Both the position numbers and the translations under genes were made by a program. Under the pieces are notes generated by a model, which saw only the letters and a list, made by a program, of their open reading frames with translations, was not told where the DNA came from and did no database searches. Positions 9,535-17,914 of a DNA stretch of 41,325 bases are shown here, piece by piece. This DNA is from Lysinibacillus parviboronicapiens (lineage in GTDB: Bacteria; Bacillota; Bacilli; Bacillales_A; Planococcaceae): contig NZ_PYWI01000030.1 of the NCBI RefSeq assembly GCF_003049575.1, positions 1 to 41,325 of the forward strand, read 5' to 3'. Positions within the stretch are counted from its first letter, which is position 1. The number at the start of each line of letters is the position of its first letter.

Positions 9535-11304
9535 ATGGAGCAAGCAAGACAAATGTTACAACACCACTTTGGCTACGATTCATTTCGCATTGGACAGGCA
9601 CAAATTATAGAGCAGGCCTTAAGTGGACAGTCAAGTCTTTGCGTGATGCCAACGGGCGGTGGGAAATCCATTTGCTATCAAATTCCTGCACTGATGTCAA
9701 AGGGGATTACAATTGTCATTTCACCGCTAATTTCACTTATGCAAGATCAGGTAGAATCGTTACGTGCCGCAAATATACCTGCTGCTTACATCAATAGTAC
9801 GTTAACAGCTCAGGAAGTAGATGAAACGATGCAGTTAGCGAGTGCAGGTTATTTAAAGTTGCTCTATATTGCCCCAGAGAGACTAGAAAGTACATCGTTT
9901 TTACAAGCACTATCTCATTTTAATGTCCCTTTAGTTGCTGTTGATGAGGCGCATTGTATATCCCATTGGGGCCATGATTTCCGACCAAGCTACCGTGCCA
10001 TTCAAAAGTTATTTACATTGTGGTCTCACAAGCCGACTGTCTTAGCACTTACTGCGACTGCAACACCCGCTGTGTGCGAAGATATTCGACAATTATTAGA
10101 TATTGACGAGCAAGCGACAGTCATTACCGGCTTTGCACGTGAAAATCTGTCTTTTTCAGTGTTAATTGGTGAAAACAAAGAACGTTTTATAAAAAATTAT
10201 ATTGAAAAAAACAATCATGAAGTGGGCATTATTTATGCGGCGACTAGGAAAGCGGTAGACGGGTTGTATGAGGTGTTATCCCGCTCTGGTGTATCTGTTG
10301 CTAAATATCATGCAGGGTTATCTGAGGACATGCGTATGTCTGAGCAAGAACGCTTTTTGAAGGATGAAGCCCGCATCATGGTGGCAACCAATGCATTTGG
10401 TATGGGAATTGATAAGAGTAATGTCCGTTTTGTTATTCATTATCAAATGCCACGTAATATGGAGAGTTATTATCAGGAAGCGGGTCGTGCAGGTCGTGAC
10501 GGTTTGCCAAGTGCTTGTATTCTGCTTTATGCATCTGGAGATGTCCAGACACAACGTTTTTTAATCGAGCAAACACAAGATGAAACTCGAATTGCCCAAG
10601 AGTTAGCAAAGCTTCAAACCATGGTGGATTATTGTCACACAGAAGGTTGTTTGCAAAATGCCATTTTGACGTATTTTGGAGAGCTAGCAGGTGAGCCGTG
10701 TGGACGATGCGGTAATTGTAATGATGAACGTGAAGTGAAGGATGTTACAGTAGAAGCACAAAAGGTATTAGCTTGTGTAGTGCGGATGGGGCAAAAATTT
10801 GGCAAAACGATGGTGGCACAAGTATTAATTGGTTCGAAAAATCAAAAAGTCTTGGAATTTGGTTTTACGAGGCTTTCCACATATGGCATATTAAAGGGTC
10901 ATTCTTCAAAGGAAGTATCGAATTTTATTGAATTCTTAATTGCAGAGGGGTTACTTGCCGTGAAGCATGGCACGTTCCCGACGATTTATGTGTCCGATGA
11001 AGGCAAAGCCGTTCTTCTTGGTGAACATCAGGTAACGCGAAAAGAAGCGGTCACTGTACGTAGACTTGCAGAGAATGATCCATTATTTGAGCATTTACGA
11101 TTGTTGAGAAAAGACATTGCTGACGAGGAAAGTGTACCACCGTTTGTGGTGTTCTCTGATAAGACCTTACGTGAGTTATGTGACAAAAAGCCGACCGAGC
11201 TAGAAGGACTTCGAAATGTGAGTGGTATTGGGGAAGTGAAATTTGAGAAATATGGCAAGCGTTTCTTTGAGGCACTACAGTCGTTTACAGAAAGTAACGG
11301 ATAA
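9535..11304 (+). CDS. recQ: RecQ family ATP-dependent 3'-5' DNA helicase
   Basis: RecQ unwinds DNA in recombination and fork repair. All parts are visible in 589 residues: motif 0 (FRIGQAQII), Walker A TGGGKS (40-45), DEAH box (137-140) followed by the aromatic-rich loop HCISHWGHDF, TATATP (motif III), and QEAGRAGRDG (motif VI). The zinc-binding cluster follows (CHTEGC...CGRCGNC), then a winged-helix RQC region and a C-terminal HRDC domain (about 510-587). The GTG at 9523 is open, but GAGGAGTGAGG sits 7 bases before ATG 9535, which is the better start. The gene follows the lipoprotein gene with its ribosome site overlapping that gene's end. A terminator follows at once. Bacilli often carry two RecQ paralogues; I cannot tell which one this is. 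Confidence 0.93.
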   Translation: MEQARQMLQHHFGYDSFRIGQAQIIEQALSGQSSLCVMPTGGGKSICYQIPALMSKGITIVISPLISLMQDQVESLRAANIPAAYINSTLTAQEVDETMQLASAGYLKLLYIAPERLESTSFLQALSHFNVPLVAVDEAHCISHWGHDFRPSYRAIQKLFTLWSHKPTVLALTATATPAVCEDIRQLLDIDEQATVITGFARENLSFSVLIGENKERFIKNYIEKNNHEVGIIYAATRKAVDGLYEVLSRSGVSVAKYHAGLSEDMRMSEQERFLKDEARIMVATNAFGMGIDKSNVRFVIHYQMPRNMESYYQEAGRAGRDGLPSACILLYASGDVQTQRFLIEQTQDETRIAQELAKLQTMVDYCHTEGCLQNAILTYFGELAGEPCGRCGNCNDEREVKDVTVEAQKVLACVVRMGQKFGKTMVAQVLIGSKNQKVLEFGFTRLSTYGILKGHSSKEVSNFIEFLIAEGLLAVKHGTFPTIYVSDEGKAVLLGEHQVTRKEAVTVRRLAENDPLFEHLRLLRKDIADEESVPPFVVFSDKTLRELCDKKPTELEGLRNVSGIGEVKFEKYGKRFFEALQSFTESNG

Positions 11305-11310
11305 GTCGTA

Positions 11311-11346
11311 AAATTGTCGCCTCTTACAACAGGGGGCGGCAATTTT
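11311..11346 (+). terminator. Terminator after recQ
   Basis: An 11-pair stem (AAATTGTCGCC with GGCGGCAATTT, one wobble) runs into five T residues. Confidence 0.85.
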
Positions 11347-11395
11347 TGCGTATGAACGTAATGGCATGAACTAAATTTACATGTATCAGCAAATG

Positions 11396-11440
11396 ATAAC
11401 CACGTATTTTGAGCAGACTTTGTTCACAATACGTGGTTAT
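11396..11440. repeat. 13-base perfect inverted repeat
   Basis: ATAACCACGTATT and AATACGTGGTTAT flank a 19-base loop. The T run is weak on both strands. It could be a terminator for the tiny minus-strand frame at 11451-11507, or a second terminator for recQ. Confidence 0.55.
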
Positions 11441-11450
11441 TTAATGCGAT

Positions 11451-11507
11451 TTATGATCTGACTTTGACAACGTGTTCTAAGAGTTGTTTTTTATATGTTT
11501 TTGACAT
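11451..11507 (-). CDS. Candidate 18-residue leader or microprotein
   Basis: ATG at 11507 is preceded by a near-perfect GGAGGAGG site and followed by 18 codons (MSKTYKKQLLEHVVKVRS) and a stop. The 13-base inverted repeat follows on the same strand. The ribosome site is much better than expected by chance, but so short a frame cannot be proven; it could be the left end of a lost gene. I recognise no family. Confidence 0.3.
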   Translation of the reverse strand: MSKTYKKQLLEHVVKVRS

Positions 11508-11679
11508 CCTCCTCCGTGATAACAATTTTAACAACGAGCACTATGCAGTGTTCATAGTTAGCATTGTTTGTGGAACGGGACCTTATAAGAAATCCGCTAG
11601 AATCTATCATGACATCTCTCGCAACAAGCGTCTTATTGTGCTTTACATATAAACTAATATGCTATTGCAGACTGCTATA
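11508..11679. other. Spacer between candidate microprotein and msrA
   Basis: I see no further gene. Together with the elements listed between 11305 and 11507 it fills the 375-base gap between recQ and msrA. No T-rich stem-loop for msrA is evident. Confidence 0.4.
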
Positions 11680-12201
11680 TTATTTCTTCCAGTGTTGTTC
11701 AATAAATGTATCACGTCCAGAGATAGTACGATCTTGTTTATAATGTTGTGGTTCTTTTTTATAATAATCCTGATGGTAATCTTCCGCTGGATAAAAGTGT
11801 TGAGCATCACGAATAATGGTTACAATAGGTTTATCAAAGCGACCACTTTTAGCAAGCTTTTCCTTCGAGGCTATTGCTATGTGCTTTTGTTCCTCCGTAT
11901 ATGTAAAAATTGCAGTCGCATAAGAAGCACCGCGGTCATGGAATTGACCATATGCATCGGTAGGATCAATTTGCATCCAGTAGATATCTAGTAACTGCTC
12001 ATAGCTAAAAATGGCTGCATCATATTCAATTTCGACCACTTCTAAATGGCCGGATGTTCCTTTTTTTACATCTTCATAGGTCGGGTTTTCTATGTGACCA
12101 CCCATATAACCAGAAGTGACTTTATGTATACCATCCCATTCAACAAATGGCTTTACCATACACCAAAAACAACCGCCAGCAAATGTAGCTTTTTCAATCA
12201 T
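11680..12201 (-). CDS. msrA: Peptide methionine-S-sulfoxide reductase MsrA
   Basis: MsrA repairs oxidised methionine (S epimer) in proteins. The catalytic motif GCFWC is at residues 10-14, so C11 is the nucleophile and C14 the only other Cys. The family blocks [22 protein letters not shown] and [13 protein letters not shown] follow in order. A methionine 9 bases upstream (12208-12210) is also in frame, but the ribosome site AGAGAGG abuts it directly and stands 9 bases before ATG 12201, so I prefer the shorter 173-residue form. It stands alone, convergent with recQ and divergent from the LCP gene. No MsrB domain is fused. Confidence 0.92.
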   Translation of the reverse strand: MIEKATFAGGCFWCMVKPFVEWDGIHKVTSGYMGGHIENPTYEDVKKGTSGHLEVVEIEYDAAIFSYEQLLDIYWMQIDPTDAYGQFHDRGASYATAIFTYTEEQKHIAIASKEKLAKSGRFDKPIVTIIRDAQHFYPAEDYHQDYYKKEPQHYKQDRTISGRDTFIEQHWKK

Positions 12202-12373
12202 TTTACTCATCCTCTCTTTTGTGAAAATAGTATAGCATTTTTTTGCTCATTACTGGTAATTTAGGTGTAGAATAACGGGTAGATAGATTTTACGAGTTAG
12301 TAGTATAAAAAATGAAACTTTACGTACTATCAATCGTTAAATTAACTATAAAAATTAGAGGAGTTAATGAGTT

Positions 12374-13324
12374 ATGGAAGAGGAAGAGTATACAAGACGC
12401 TCGCAACGTCCCAAAAAACGCCGTTTACGGAAAGGGCGCGCCATTTTTACGTTGTTGCTACTGTTTGTCATTGTAATAGCTGTTTATTCGGTTATACAAT
12501 ATCGAAGCGGCTTACAATTAGCATCAGATACAAAGGTGGCACAGGAAGATTTTAGCGGCGATCAAATAAAAGGCGATATTGAAAACTATTTATTATTAGG
12601 TATTGATACTCGTGGTGAAGAAAAATCACGTACAGATACAATGATGGTGTTATCTTGGAATAAGGCTACGAATGATGTGAAACTTGTGTCGTTTATGCGG
12701 GATATTTATGCGGATATACCTGGCTATCAGTCCTATAAATTAAACACAGCCTACTATTTAGATGGCGTCCAACTTTCAAAGGAAACGATTAGCAATATGT
12801 TTGGCTTGCCGATCCATCATTATGCACTTGTCGATTTTAAAAATTTTGAATCACTTGTTGATATTTTAGCGCCAAATGGTGTTGAAATGGATGTAGAAAA
12901 GGATATGTCCGAAAAAATCGGCGTCACGCTTACACAGGGTGTGCATCATTTAAATGGTCAGGAATTACTCGGCTATGCTCGATTCCGACAAGATGCTGAA
13001 GGGGACTTCGGTCGAGTGGCACGTCAGCAGAAAGTAATTGAAGCATTGAAAAATGAAATATTAGCGCCTCAAAACATCCTCAATTTACCGAAATTCGTTG
13101 GGGCTGCACAGGGCTATATAACAACAGATTATTCATCAGCTGGTGAAATTCAGCAAGTTCTGAAAATGCTCTCTAAAGGGAAGGTATCGATTGAGAAAGC
13201 TACAGTGCCAATCGAAGGAAGCTATGAATTCCAAAACTTTAGCCACGCTGGTTCAGCCATCGTTATTGATGTTGAAAAAAACAAAGAATTTTTACGTGAA
13301 TTTTTAGGTATTTCATTAGAGTGA
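12374..13324 (+). CDS. LytR-CpsA-Psr (LCP) family cell-wall ligase
   Basis: LCP proteins transfer anionic polymers such as teichoic acid from a lipid carrier to peptidoglycan, outside the membrane. The 316-residue protein has a basic cytoplasmic N-terminus (about 1-22), one membrane helix (about 24-43) and an extracellular LCP domain (about 70-230). Typical LCP blocks are visible: LLLGIDTR, RTDTMMVLSW, VSFMRDIYADIPGY, KLNTAYY, and the Arg-bearing LLGYARFRQD with GDFGRVARQQ. It is near the usual length. The ATG 12374 has AGAGGAG 10 bases upstream. It lies 64 bases before the AI-2E-like permease gene on the same strand and may share its transcript. Which of TagT, TagU or TagV it matches cannot be said. 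Confidence 0.9.
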   Translation: MEEEEYTRRSQRPKKRRLRKGRAIFTLLLLFVIVIAVYSVIQYRSGLQLASDTKVAQEDFSGDQIKGDIENYLLLGIDTRGEEKSRTDTMMVLSWNKATNDVKLVSFMRDIYADIPGYQSYKLNTAYYLDGVQLSKETISNMFGLPIHHYALVDFKNFESLVDILAPNGVEMDVEKDMSEKIGVTLTQGVHHLNGQELLGYARFRQDAEGDFGRVARQQKVIEALKNEILAPQNILNLPKFVGAAQGYITTDYSSAGEIQQVLKMLSKGKVSIEKATVPIEGSYEFQNFSHAGSAIVIDVEKNKEFLREFLGISLE

Positions 13325-13388
13325 TTTTTAGCAAAAGCCAACATTATCCTGTAATATAAAGGGAGAGCAACTGGATTGGGGTGACTAT

Positions 13389-14588
13389 ATGGAAAAAGAA
13401 AGACCGAAAGAGCGGTCAAATTTGTTTTCGACGAAATTTATTCGCTTTCTAGGTGGTAAAAACTTATTATTTACATTGTTTATTTTATTATTACTTGCAT
13501 GTGTTATTTTTATGTTCGATAAAGTTTCCTTCATATTTACCCCCCTTCAAGTATTATTTGAAGTGGTTATTTTACCAGGAGTACTGGCAGTCATCGGATA
13601 TTATTTATTGCGTCCATTACTAGCCATTTTAGAAAACTGGCGGATTCCAAGAATTTGGGGCATCTTAATTTTATATATTGGGGTTATTGGCGTAATTACT
13701 TTACTCGTCGTACTTGTGTATCCGTTCTTGCGGGAACAATTTACGAATTTAGCCCAAGAATTCCCTGTGTATTTTATGGCACTCACGCAAAAAATTGTGG
13801 ATTACTTGAATAATTCACGTATCAATGAATACTTAGATAATATTAATTTTAACTATGAGCAAGTTGTTACGAATTTCACAACTGATATGGTTGAAACGGT
13901 AAAAGACACGGCAGCCAATTTAGCGCAAGGTGTTGCTACAGGTATTACAGGCTTTTTATCAACCTTAACAGGAATCATTCTATCACTTGTAACGGTACCA
14001 TTTATATTATTTTACTTATTAAAGGATGGCGAAAACCTACCGAAATTTATTATAAAGATTTGCCCGCCACGTATGCGTAAAGGTTTACATGAAGTGTTGC
14101 ACGATATGGACAAGCAAATTAGTTCATACATACAGGGTCAAATTTTAGTTTCTATGTGTATTGGGGCAATGGTAACGATTGGTTTTTTGATTATCGGTAT
14201 GGATTACGCGTTATTACTTGGTTTCCTTGCGATGATTACCAGTGTTGTACCGTATTTAGGGCCGGTTATCGCCATTACGCCTGCAGCAATTATTGCGCTC
14301 GTGACATCGCCATTTATGCTTATTAAACTAGCGATAGTATGGACTGTTGTTCAGCTGATTGAAGGGAAATTTATTTCTCCACAAATTATGGGGAAATCAT
14401 TAAGTATCCATCCAATTTCCATTATTTTCGTTTTGTTAACAGCAGGTTCGTTATTCGGCGTCCCAGGTGTCATTTTAGGGATTCCTGGATACGCAATCTT
14501 AAAAGTTTTTGTGAAGCATATGTTCAGACTGTTTAAACTGCGTTACAACCGCTATGAGGATGAGGCACAGCAAAAATATGATGTGTGA
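13389..14588 (+). CDS. AI-2E family transporter (PF01594 type) membrane protein
   Basis: This 399-residue protein has the pattern of the AI-2E/YdiK/PerM family: two or three N-terminal helices (about 25-115), a polar central segment (about 120-190) and a C-terminal block of hydrophobic helices. Diagnostic stretches are FILFYLLKDGE, YIQGQILVS, PYLGPVIAI and the conserved tail region IMGKSLSIHP...GVPGVILGIPGYA. Members are proposed to move small molecules or ions; export of autoinducer-2 is shown for only a few, so the substrate should be left open. ATG 13389 follows GGGGTGA. A strong terminator ends the gene. Likely co-transcribed with the LCP gene. Confidence 0.87.
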   Translation: MEKERPKERSNLFSTKFIRFLGGKNLLFTLFILLLLACVIFMFDKVSFIFTPLQVLFEVVILPGVLAVIGYYLLRPLLAILENWRIPRIWGILILYIGVIGVITLLVVLVYPFLREQFTNLAQEFPVYFMALTQKIVDYLNNSRINEYLDNINFNYEQVVTNFTTDMVETVKDTAANLAQGVATGITGFLSTLTGIILSLVTVPFILFYLLKDGENLPKFIIKICPPRMRKGLHEVLHDMDKQISSYIQGQILVSMCIGAMVTIGFLIIGMDYALLLGFLAMITSVVPYLGPVIAITPAAIIALVTSPFMLIKLAIVWTVVQLIEGKFISPQIMGKSLSIHPISIIFVLLTAGSLFGVPGVILGIPGYAILKVFVKHMFRLFKLRYNRYEDEAQQKYDV

Positions 14589-14591
14589 ATT

Positions 14592-14626
14592 AAAACAGTT
14601 GCTACGACTTGTAGCAACTGTTTTTT
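14592..14626 (+). terminator. Terminator after AI-2E family gene
   Basis: Stem AAAACAGTTGCTAC with GTAGCAACTGTTTT, a 6-base loop, then T6. Confidence 0.88.
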
Positions 14627-14674
14627 AGCGAAACAAGGCAAAAGGCCATCAGCCATTATTTTATATCTACAAAA

Positions 14675-14717
14675 CAATAAAGTCCTTCCAACTAATATGT
14701 GCGGAAGGACTTTATTG
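14675..14717 (-). terminator. Inverted repeat, probable terminator of the MBL gene
   Basis: A perfect 15-base stem (CAATAAAGTCCTTCC with GGAAGGACTTTATTG) and a 13-base loop lie 27 bases past the minus-strand stop codon. The minus-strand 3' side ends in TTATTGTTTTG. Confidence 0.7.
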
Positions 14718-14743
14718 AATTAATGGCTACTTAATAGGTCTAG

Positions 14744-15451
14744 TCATTTATTTGTAATTATTGCGCGCTCTATTTTCCCACCATGATAACAGTAGTATCT
14801 TTCTACATCCATGTGTTTAATGCTGTGAAGTGATTGTTGTGCAGTTTCAATATCTAAGCAAAAATGTGGGTTGGCAATTTTCAATTCATTATTTTCTACT
14901 ATAGCGGCATCGCCAGTAATGACTGTTTTTAATGCGGGAATATGCAGAGAAATATGACCAGATGTATGCCCAGGCGTTGATATGACGACACATTCATTAC
15001 TGAGAATACAATCGCCATTGCTTACGATTGTATCGACTTGCACATGCTTTAAACAGGTTAATTGTTTAATGAATGCTTGTCCAAATTCCTTTTGAGTATC
15101 TGGTAATACTTCTAACATCTTCTCAGCTTGTAGTAATCTTTCTGATTTAGTGGTTCCTTCAATCGCATCTTTTTCAATTGCACTCGCCATAATTTTAAGG
15201 TGAGGGTATTTGACTTTAAAATCAAACAAAGAACCGATGTGATCGTCATCATAATGTGTAATGATAATATTTTTTAGATCGTTCATTTTATAACCGAGTG
15301 CAATGATTCGTTGTTCTATCATTGGCATAAACTGTGGGTATCCAGTATCTACTAATGTTAAATCATTATTATCAATAATTAACGTAGGGTATATAAAGTG
15401 TGTTTCGTTATTGTAGTGATAAGGTAAAGCCAATTCTTCTATTTTTATCAT
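14744..15451 (-). CDS. MBL-fold metallo-hydrolase with HxDxDH variant site
   Basis: The 235-residue protein has the metallo-beta-lactamase fold: an N-terminal strand set ending DTGYP, the metal motif THYDDDH near residue 65, then STPGHTSGH near 160, TGDA near 180 and a final YCYHGG. In the usual HxHxDH motif the second His is replaced by Asp here (HYDDDH), a change known in some Bacillales MBL proteins, so the metal site may differ from the standard di-zinc form. The substrate is unknown; glyoxalase-II-like and lactonase-like roles are possible. The start ATG 15451 has GGAGG 8 bases upstream. It is a single gene with its own terminator. Confidence 0.82.
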   Translation of the reverse strand: MIKIEELALPYHYNNETHFIYPTLIIDNNDLTLVDTGYPQFMPMIEQRIIALGYKMNDLKNIIITHYDDDHIGSLFDFKVKYPHLKIMASAIEKDAIEGTTKSERLLQAEKMLEVLPDTQKEFGQAFIKQLTCLKHVQVDTIVSNGDCILSNECVVISTPGHTSGHISLHIPALKTVITGDAAIVENNELKIANPHFCLDIETAQQSLHSIKHMDVERYYCYHGGKIERAIITNK

Positions 15452-15573
15452 AGTTTTTCCTCCAACCTACACGATTGTATGATTCGGTAGTCAATACTTA
15501 TCATTATATACCATAGCAATTGGATAAACATTTATAATAAATTTTGCTCGTTTACAAGTAATTGAATAAATAA

Positions 15574-15616
15574 AGGGTCTGTTCAAAAGTTGAAAAATCG
15601 ACAATTGAACAGACCC
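15574..15616 (-). terminator. Terminator of the aminotransferase gene
   Basis: Stem AGGGTCTGTTCA with TGAACAGACCCT, about 19 bases of loop, T-rich on the minus-strand 3' side. It lies 18 bases past the aminotransferase stop codon. Confidence 0.8.
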
Positions 15617-15633
15617 TATATCGTTAGTGGTTA

Positions 15634-16809
15634 TTAGTGTTGCAGCTGTAGTTGTACTTGTGCTAAACGATCAACTGCTTCTTGCAGTACTTCTTTAGGT
15701 TGTACTAAAGCTAAACGTAAATAGCCTTGTCCTGCAGAGCCAAATACTGTTCCAGGCACTGTCACAACGCCTACTTGTTCAATGAGCTTGAAAGCAAGTT
15801 CTGTGCAATCCATATCGTACGGATATTTTGCCCAGACAAACATGCCACCATTTGAAGGGGCCGCATCCCATCCGAGGCCACGTAAGCCATTCATCAACGT
15901 TTTATGACGCTCAGAGAATGTTGCACGCAAGTTTGCGGTAATTTCCTCTGCGTTATCTAGTGCGACTACTGCAGCGTCTTGAATTGGTTCAAAGATACCG
16001 AAATCTAAATTAGATTTAAGTTGCTTCATAATGGCAATCATCTCTGCGTTCCCCGCGATATAAGCAATACGTGTACCAGCTAAGCTAAAGCTTTTTGAAA
16101 GAGAGTTAATTTCCATGCCAACTTCTTTTGCTCTAGGGGCTGAAAGGAAACTAATCGGACCTTCTCCTGTAAAGTAAAACTCTGAATAAGCAGCATCATG
16201 TAATACGATGACGTTATATTTTTTCGCAAAGGCAATCACTTTTGCAAAATAATCTAAAGAGGGCATTGCAGGAACTGGGTTACCAGGTAAGTTTAAAATA
16301 AGTAGCTTTGCCTTGTGCGCAATTTCTTCTGGCACAGCATCTAAATCCGGTAAAAAGTTATTTTCAGCTGTTTGTGGCATGTAATAGGGTGTTGCGCCTG
16401 CAAGATGAATTCCAGCATCGTAGGCAACATATGCTGGATTTGTTGAAAGAACGATGTCTCCTGGATCACAAAAGGCCATTGGTAAATGTACTAAACCTTC
16501 TTGAGAGCCAATTGTTTGTATGATTTCACAAGCGGGGTCTAAATCCACATTGCTACGTCTTTTGTAATAGCGACTAACTGAATCATAAAAACGTTGGGTG
16601 CCTGTTAATGTGTAACCATATGACTCTGCTAGATTCGCTCTATATGATAATTGCTCGCGAATTTTTTCATGTGGGGGAAGGTCAGGGCTACCTAAACTTA
16701 AATCAATCATAGTCATGCCTTTTGCTTGTTGTTGTTTTGCGAAGTTTTTTAAATCTCCAAAAATAGCTGGTGTAAATAATGACATTTTTTTTGATGGTTC
16801 GATTTTCAA
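15634..16809 (-). CDS. PLP-dependent class I/II aminotransferase
   Basis: This is a fold-type I aminotransferase, like LL-diaminopimelate or aspartate/alanine aminotransferases. In its 391 residues the visible features are the N-terminal LSLGSPDLPPH, the cofactor segment TIGSQEGL, NLPGNPVPA (the Asn that contacts PLP), HDAAYSEF (the Asp and Tyr that contact the ring), the Schiff-base Lys in SLSKSFSLAGTRI, and the carboxylate-binding Arg in GYLRLALV. A longer frame reaches 16854, but AAGGAG lies 8 bases before TTG 16809, so I choose this TTG start. Its substrate pair cannot be decided from sequence. It is a single gene with its own terminator. Confidence 0.88.
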   Translation of the reverse strand: MKIEPSKKMSLFTPAIFGDLKNFAKQQQAKGMTMIDLSLGSPDLPPHEKIREQLSYRANLAESYGYTLTGTQRFYDSVSRYYKRRSNVDLDPACEIIQTIGSQEGLVHLPMAFCDPGDIVLSTNPAYVAYDAGIHLAGATPYYMPQTAENNFLPDLDAVPEEIAHKAKLLILNLPGNPVPAMPSLDYFAKVIAFAKKYNVIVLHDAAYSEFYFTGEGPISFLSAPRAKEVGMEINSLSKSFSLAGTRIAYIAGNAEMIAIMKQLKSNLDFGIFEPIQDAAVVALDNAEEITANLRATFSERHKTLMNGLRGLGWDAAPSNGGMFVWAKYPYDMDCTELAFKLIEQVGVVTVPGTVFGSAGQGYLRLALVQPKEVLQEAVDRLAQVQLQLQH

Positions 16810-17053
16810 ACGACTACACTCCTTATAGTTGTATAACAGAATAGTAGTACACATTTTATCATACTAAAGCGCATAAAGGGGAAGTTATTCTGAAAAAAGA
16901 ATATATTTTTGTAATGGAGAAGATGTGCGCATAGACTAGAAGAAATATTTTAAAATCTGGTGTAAACTAAAAGAAAATAAATAGTATCTATGCTTCTACG
17001 GCGGGATTATTTGAGGCCTTCAACTCATATTACGAAAGTTAGGGGGGAGTTAC

Positions 17054-17866
17054 ATGAAAGTATGTTCGTTAAGTGGACCTAGTGGAACAGGAAAAAGTAC
17101 AAGTGCCCTTGTTTTTGCTCATAAGGTAGGAATAGAGGCTATTATTGATGATGGTTTACTGATCGTAAACGGAGTCAAAGTAGCGGGCGTATCCGCAAAA
17201 TTTGAGAAAAATACAATTACAGCGGTCCGACGCGCTATCTTTTCTGATGATGGACATTGTGAGGACGTAAAAAAAGCACTTGGTACATACAACGTTCAAT
17301 CCATTTTACTGATTGGGACGTCAGATAAAATGACGAAAAGTATTGCCAAACGATTAGAGCTTGGTCCAATCAGTACGTATTACTACGTGGATGATGTCCG
17401 TTCCCAAAAGGAAATCCAAAAGGCACGCTTTATCCGAGAAACGCAAGGAAAACATGTCATGCCTATACCATATCGTCAAGTGGAACAAAATTTCTTTAAA
17501 CGACTAGTTCAAAAGGGCAAAGAGATTTTCTCGCCAAAACGAGAGAAAATTGGTGAAACAACGATCGTTCGGCCTGATTTTCAACAGCAATATATTGAAA
17601 TAGAAAAGCAAGTTTATGTGCAGCTTATTACTTATAACTGTACACAACAAGAAATTGTGCAGAAGGTGGAACAAGTGCAATTTAGCCTTGGAGAGCAGGC
17701 TAAGGCTGCTATAACGCTGCAACTAAAGATGCCTATTGATTATTCATTGCGCGATCGATTGTCTCAGTTACAAGAAGCGGTGCAAACATCATTTTATCAG
17801 CATTTTGGCTATGAGCTAGATGCCATTCACCTTCATATTAAGTCAGCAGTGTTAAAGAAAAAGTAA
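17054..17866 (+). CDS. P-loop NTPase with Asp23/Gls24-like C-terminal region
   Basis: The N-terminal half (about 1-150) is a P-loop nucleotidase fold with Walker A GPSGTGKST (8-16) and strands ending IIDDG and ILLIGTSD. I do not recognise a named kinase or GTPase family; no NKxD motif is seen. The C-terminal part (about 175-266) has the rhythm of an Asp23/Gls24 envelope-stress domain: a beta strand of alternating hydrophobics (AITLQLKMPIDYS), a helix (RLSQLQEAVQTSFYQHFGYEL) and a final strand (AIHLHIKSAVL). The combination is unusual. ATG 17054 follows AGGGGGGAG. The gene stands alone and shares a terminator with the convergent crotonase. The function is unknown; a nucleotide-gated stress or envelope role is only inference. 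Confidence 0.7.
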   Translation: MKVCSLSGPSGTGKSTSALVFAHKVGIEAIIDDGLLIVNGVKVAGVSAKFEKNTITAVRRAIFSDDGHCEDVKKALGTYNVQSILLIGTSDKMTKSIAKRLELGPISTYYYVDDVRSQKEIQKARFIRETQGKHVMPIPYRQVEQNFFKRLVQKGKEIFSPKREKIGETTIVRPDFQQQYIEIEKQVYVQLITYNCTQQEIVQKVEQVQFSLGEQAKAAITLQLKMPIDYSLRDRLSQLQEAVQTSFYQHFGYELDAIHLHIKSAVLKKK

Positions 17867-17914
17867 AACCCAGGTACTCTATTTGCCAAGAGGCGAGAAG
17901 AGTACCTGGGGTTT
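17865..17914. terminator. Bidirectional terminator between convergent genes
   Basis: AAACCCAGGTACTCT pairs with AGAGTACCTGGGGTTT around an 18-base loop. T-rich tails occur on both strands, and it sits exactly between two convergent stop codons. Confidence 0.85.

Noticed and set aside
13389..14588. Quorum-sensing autoinducer-2 exporter
   Set aside because: The family name alone does not show this; no lsr or luxS gene is nearby and most members have other or unknown substrates.
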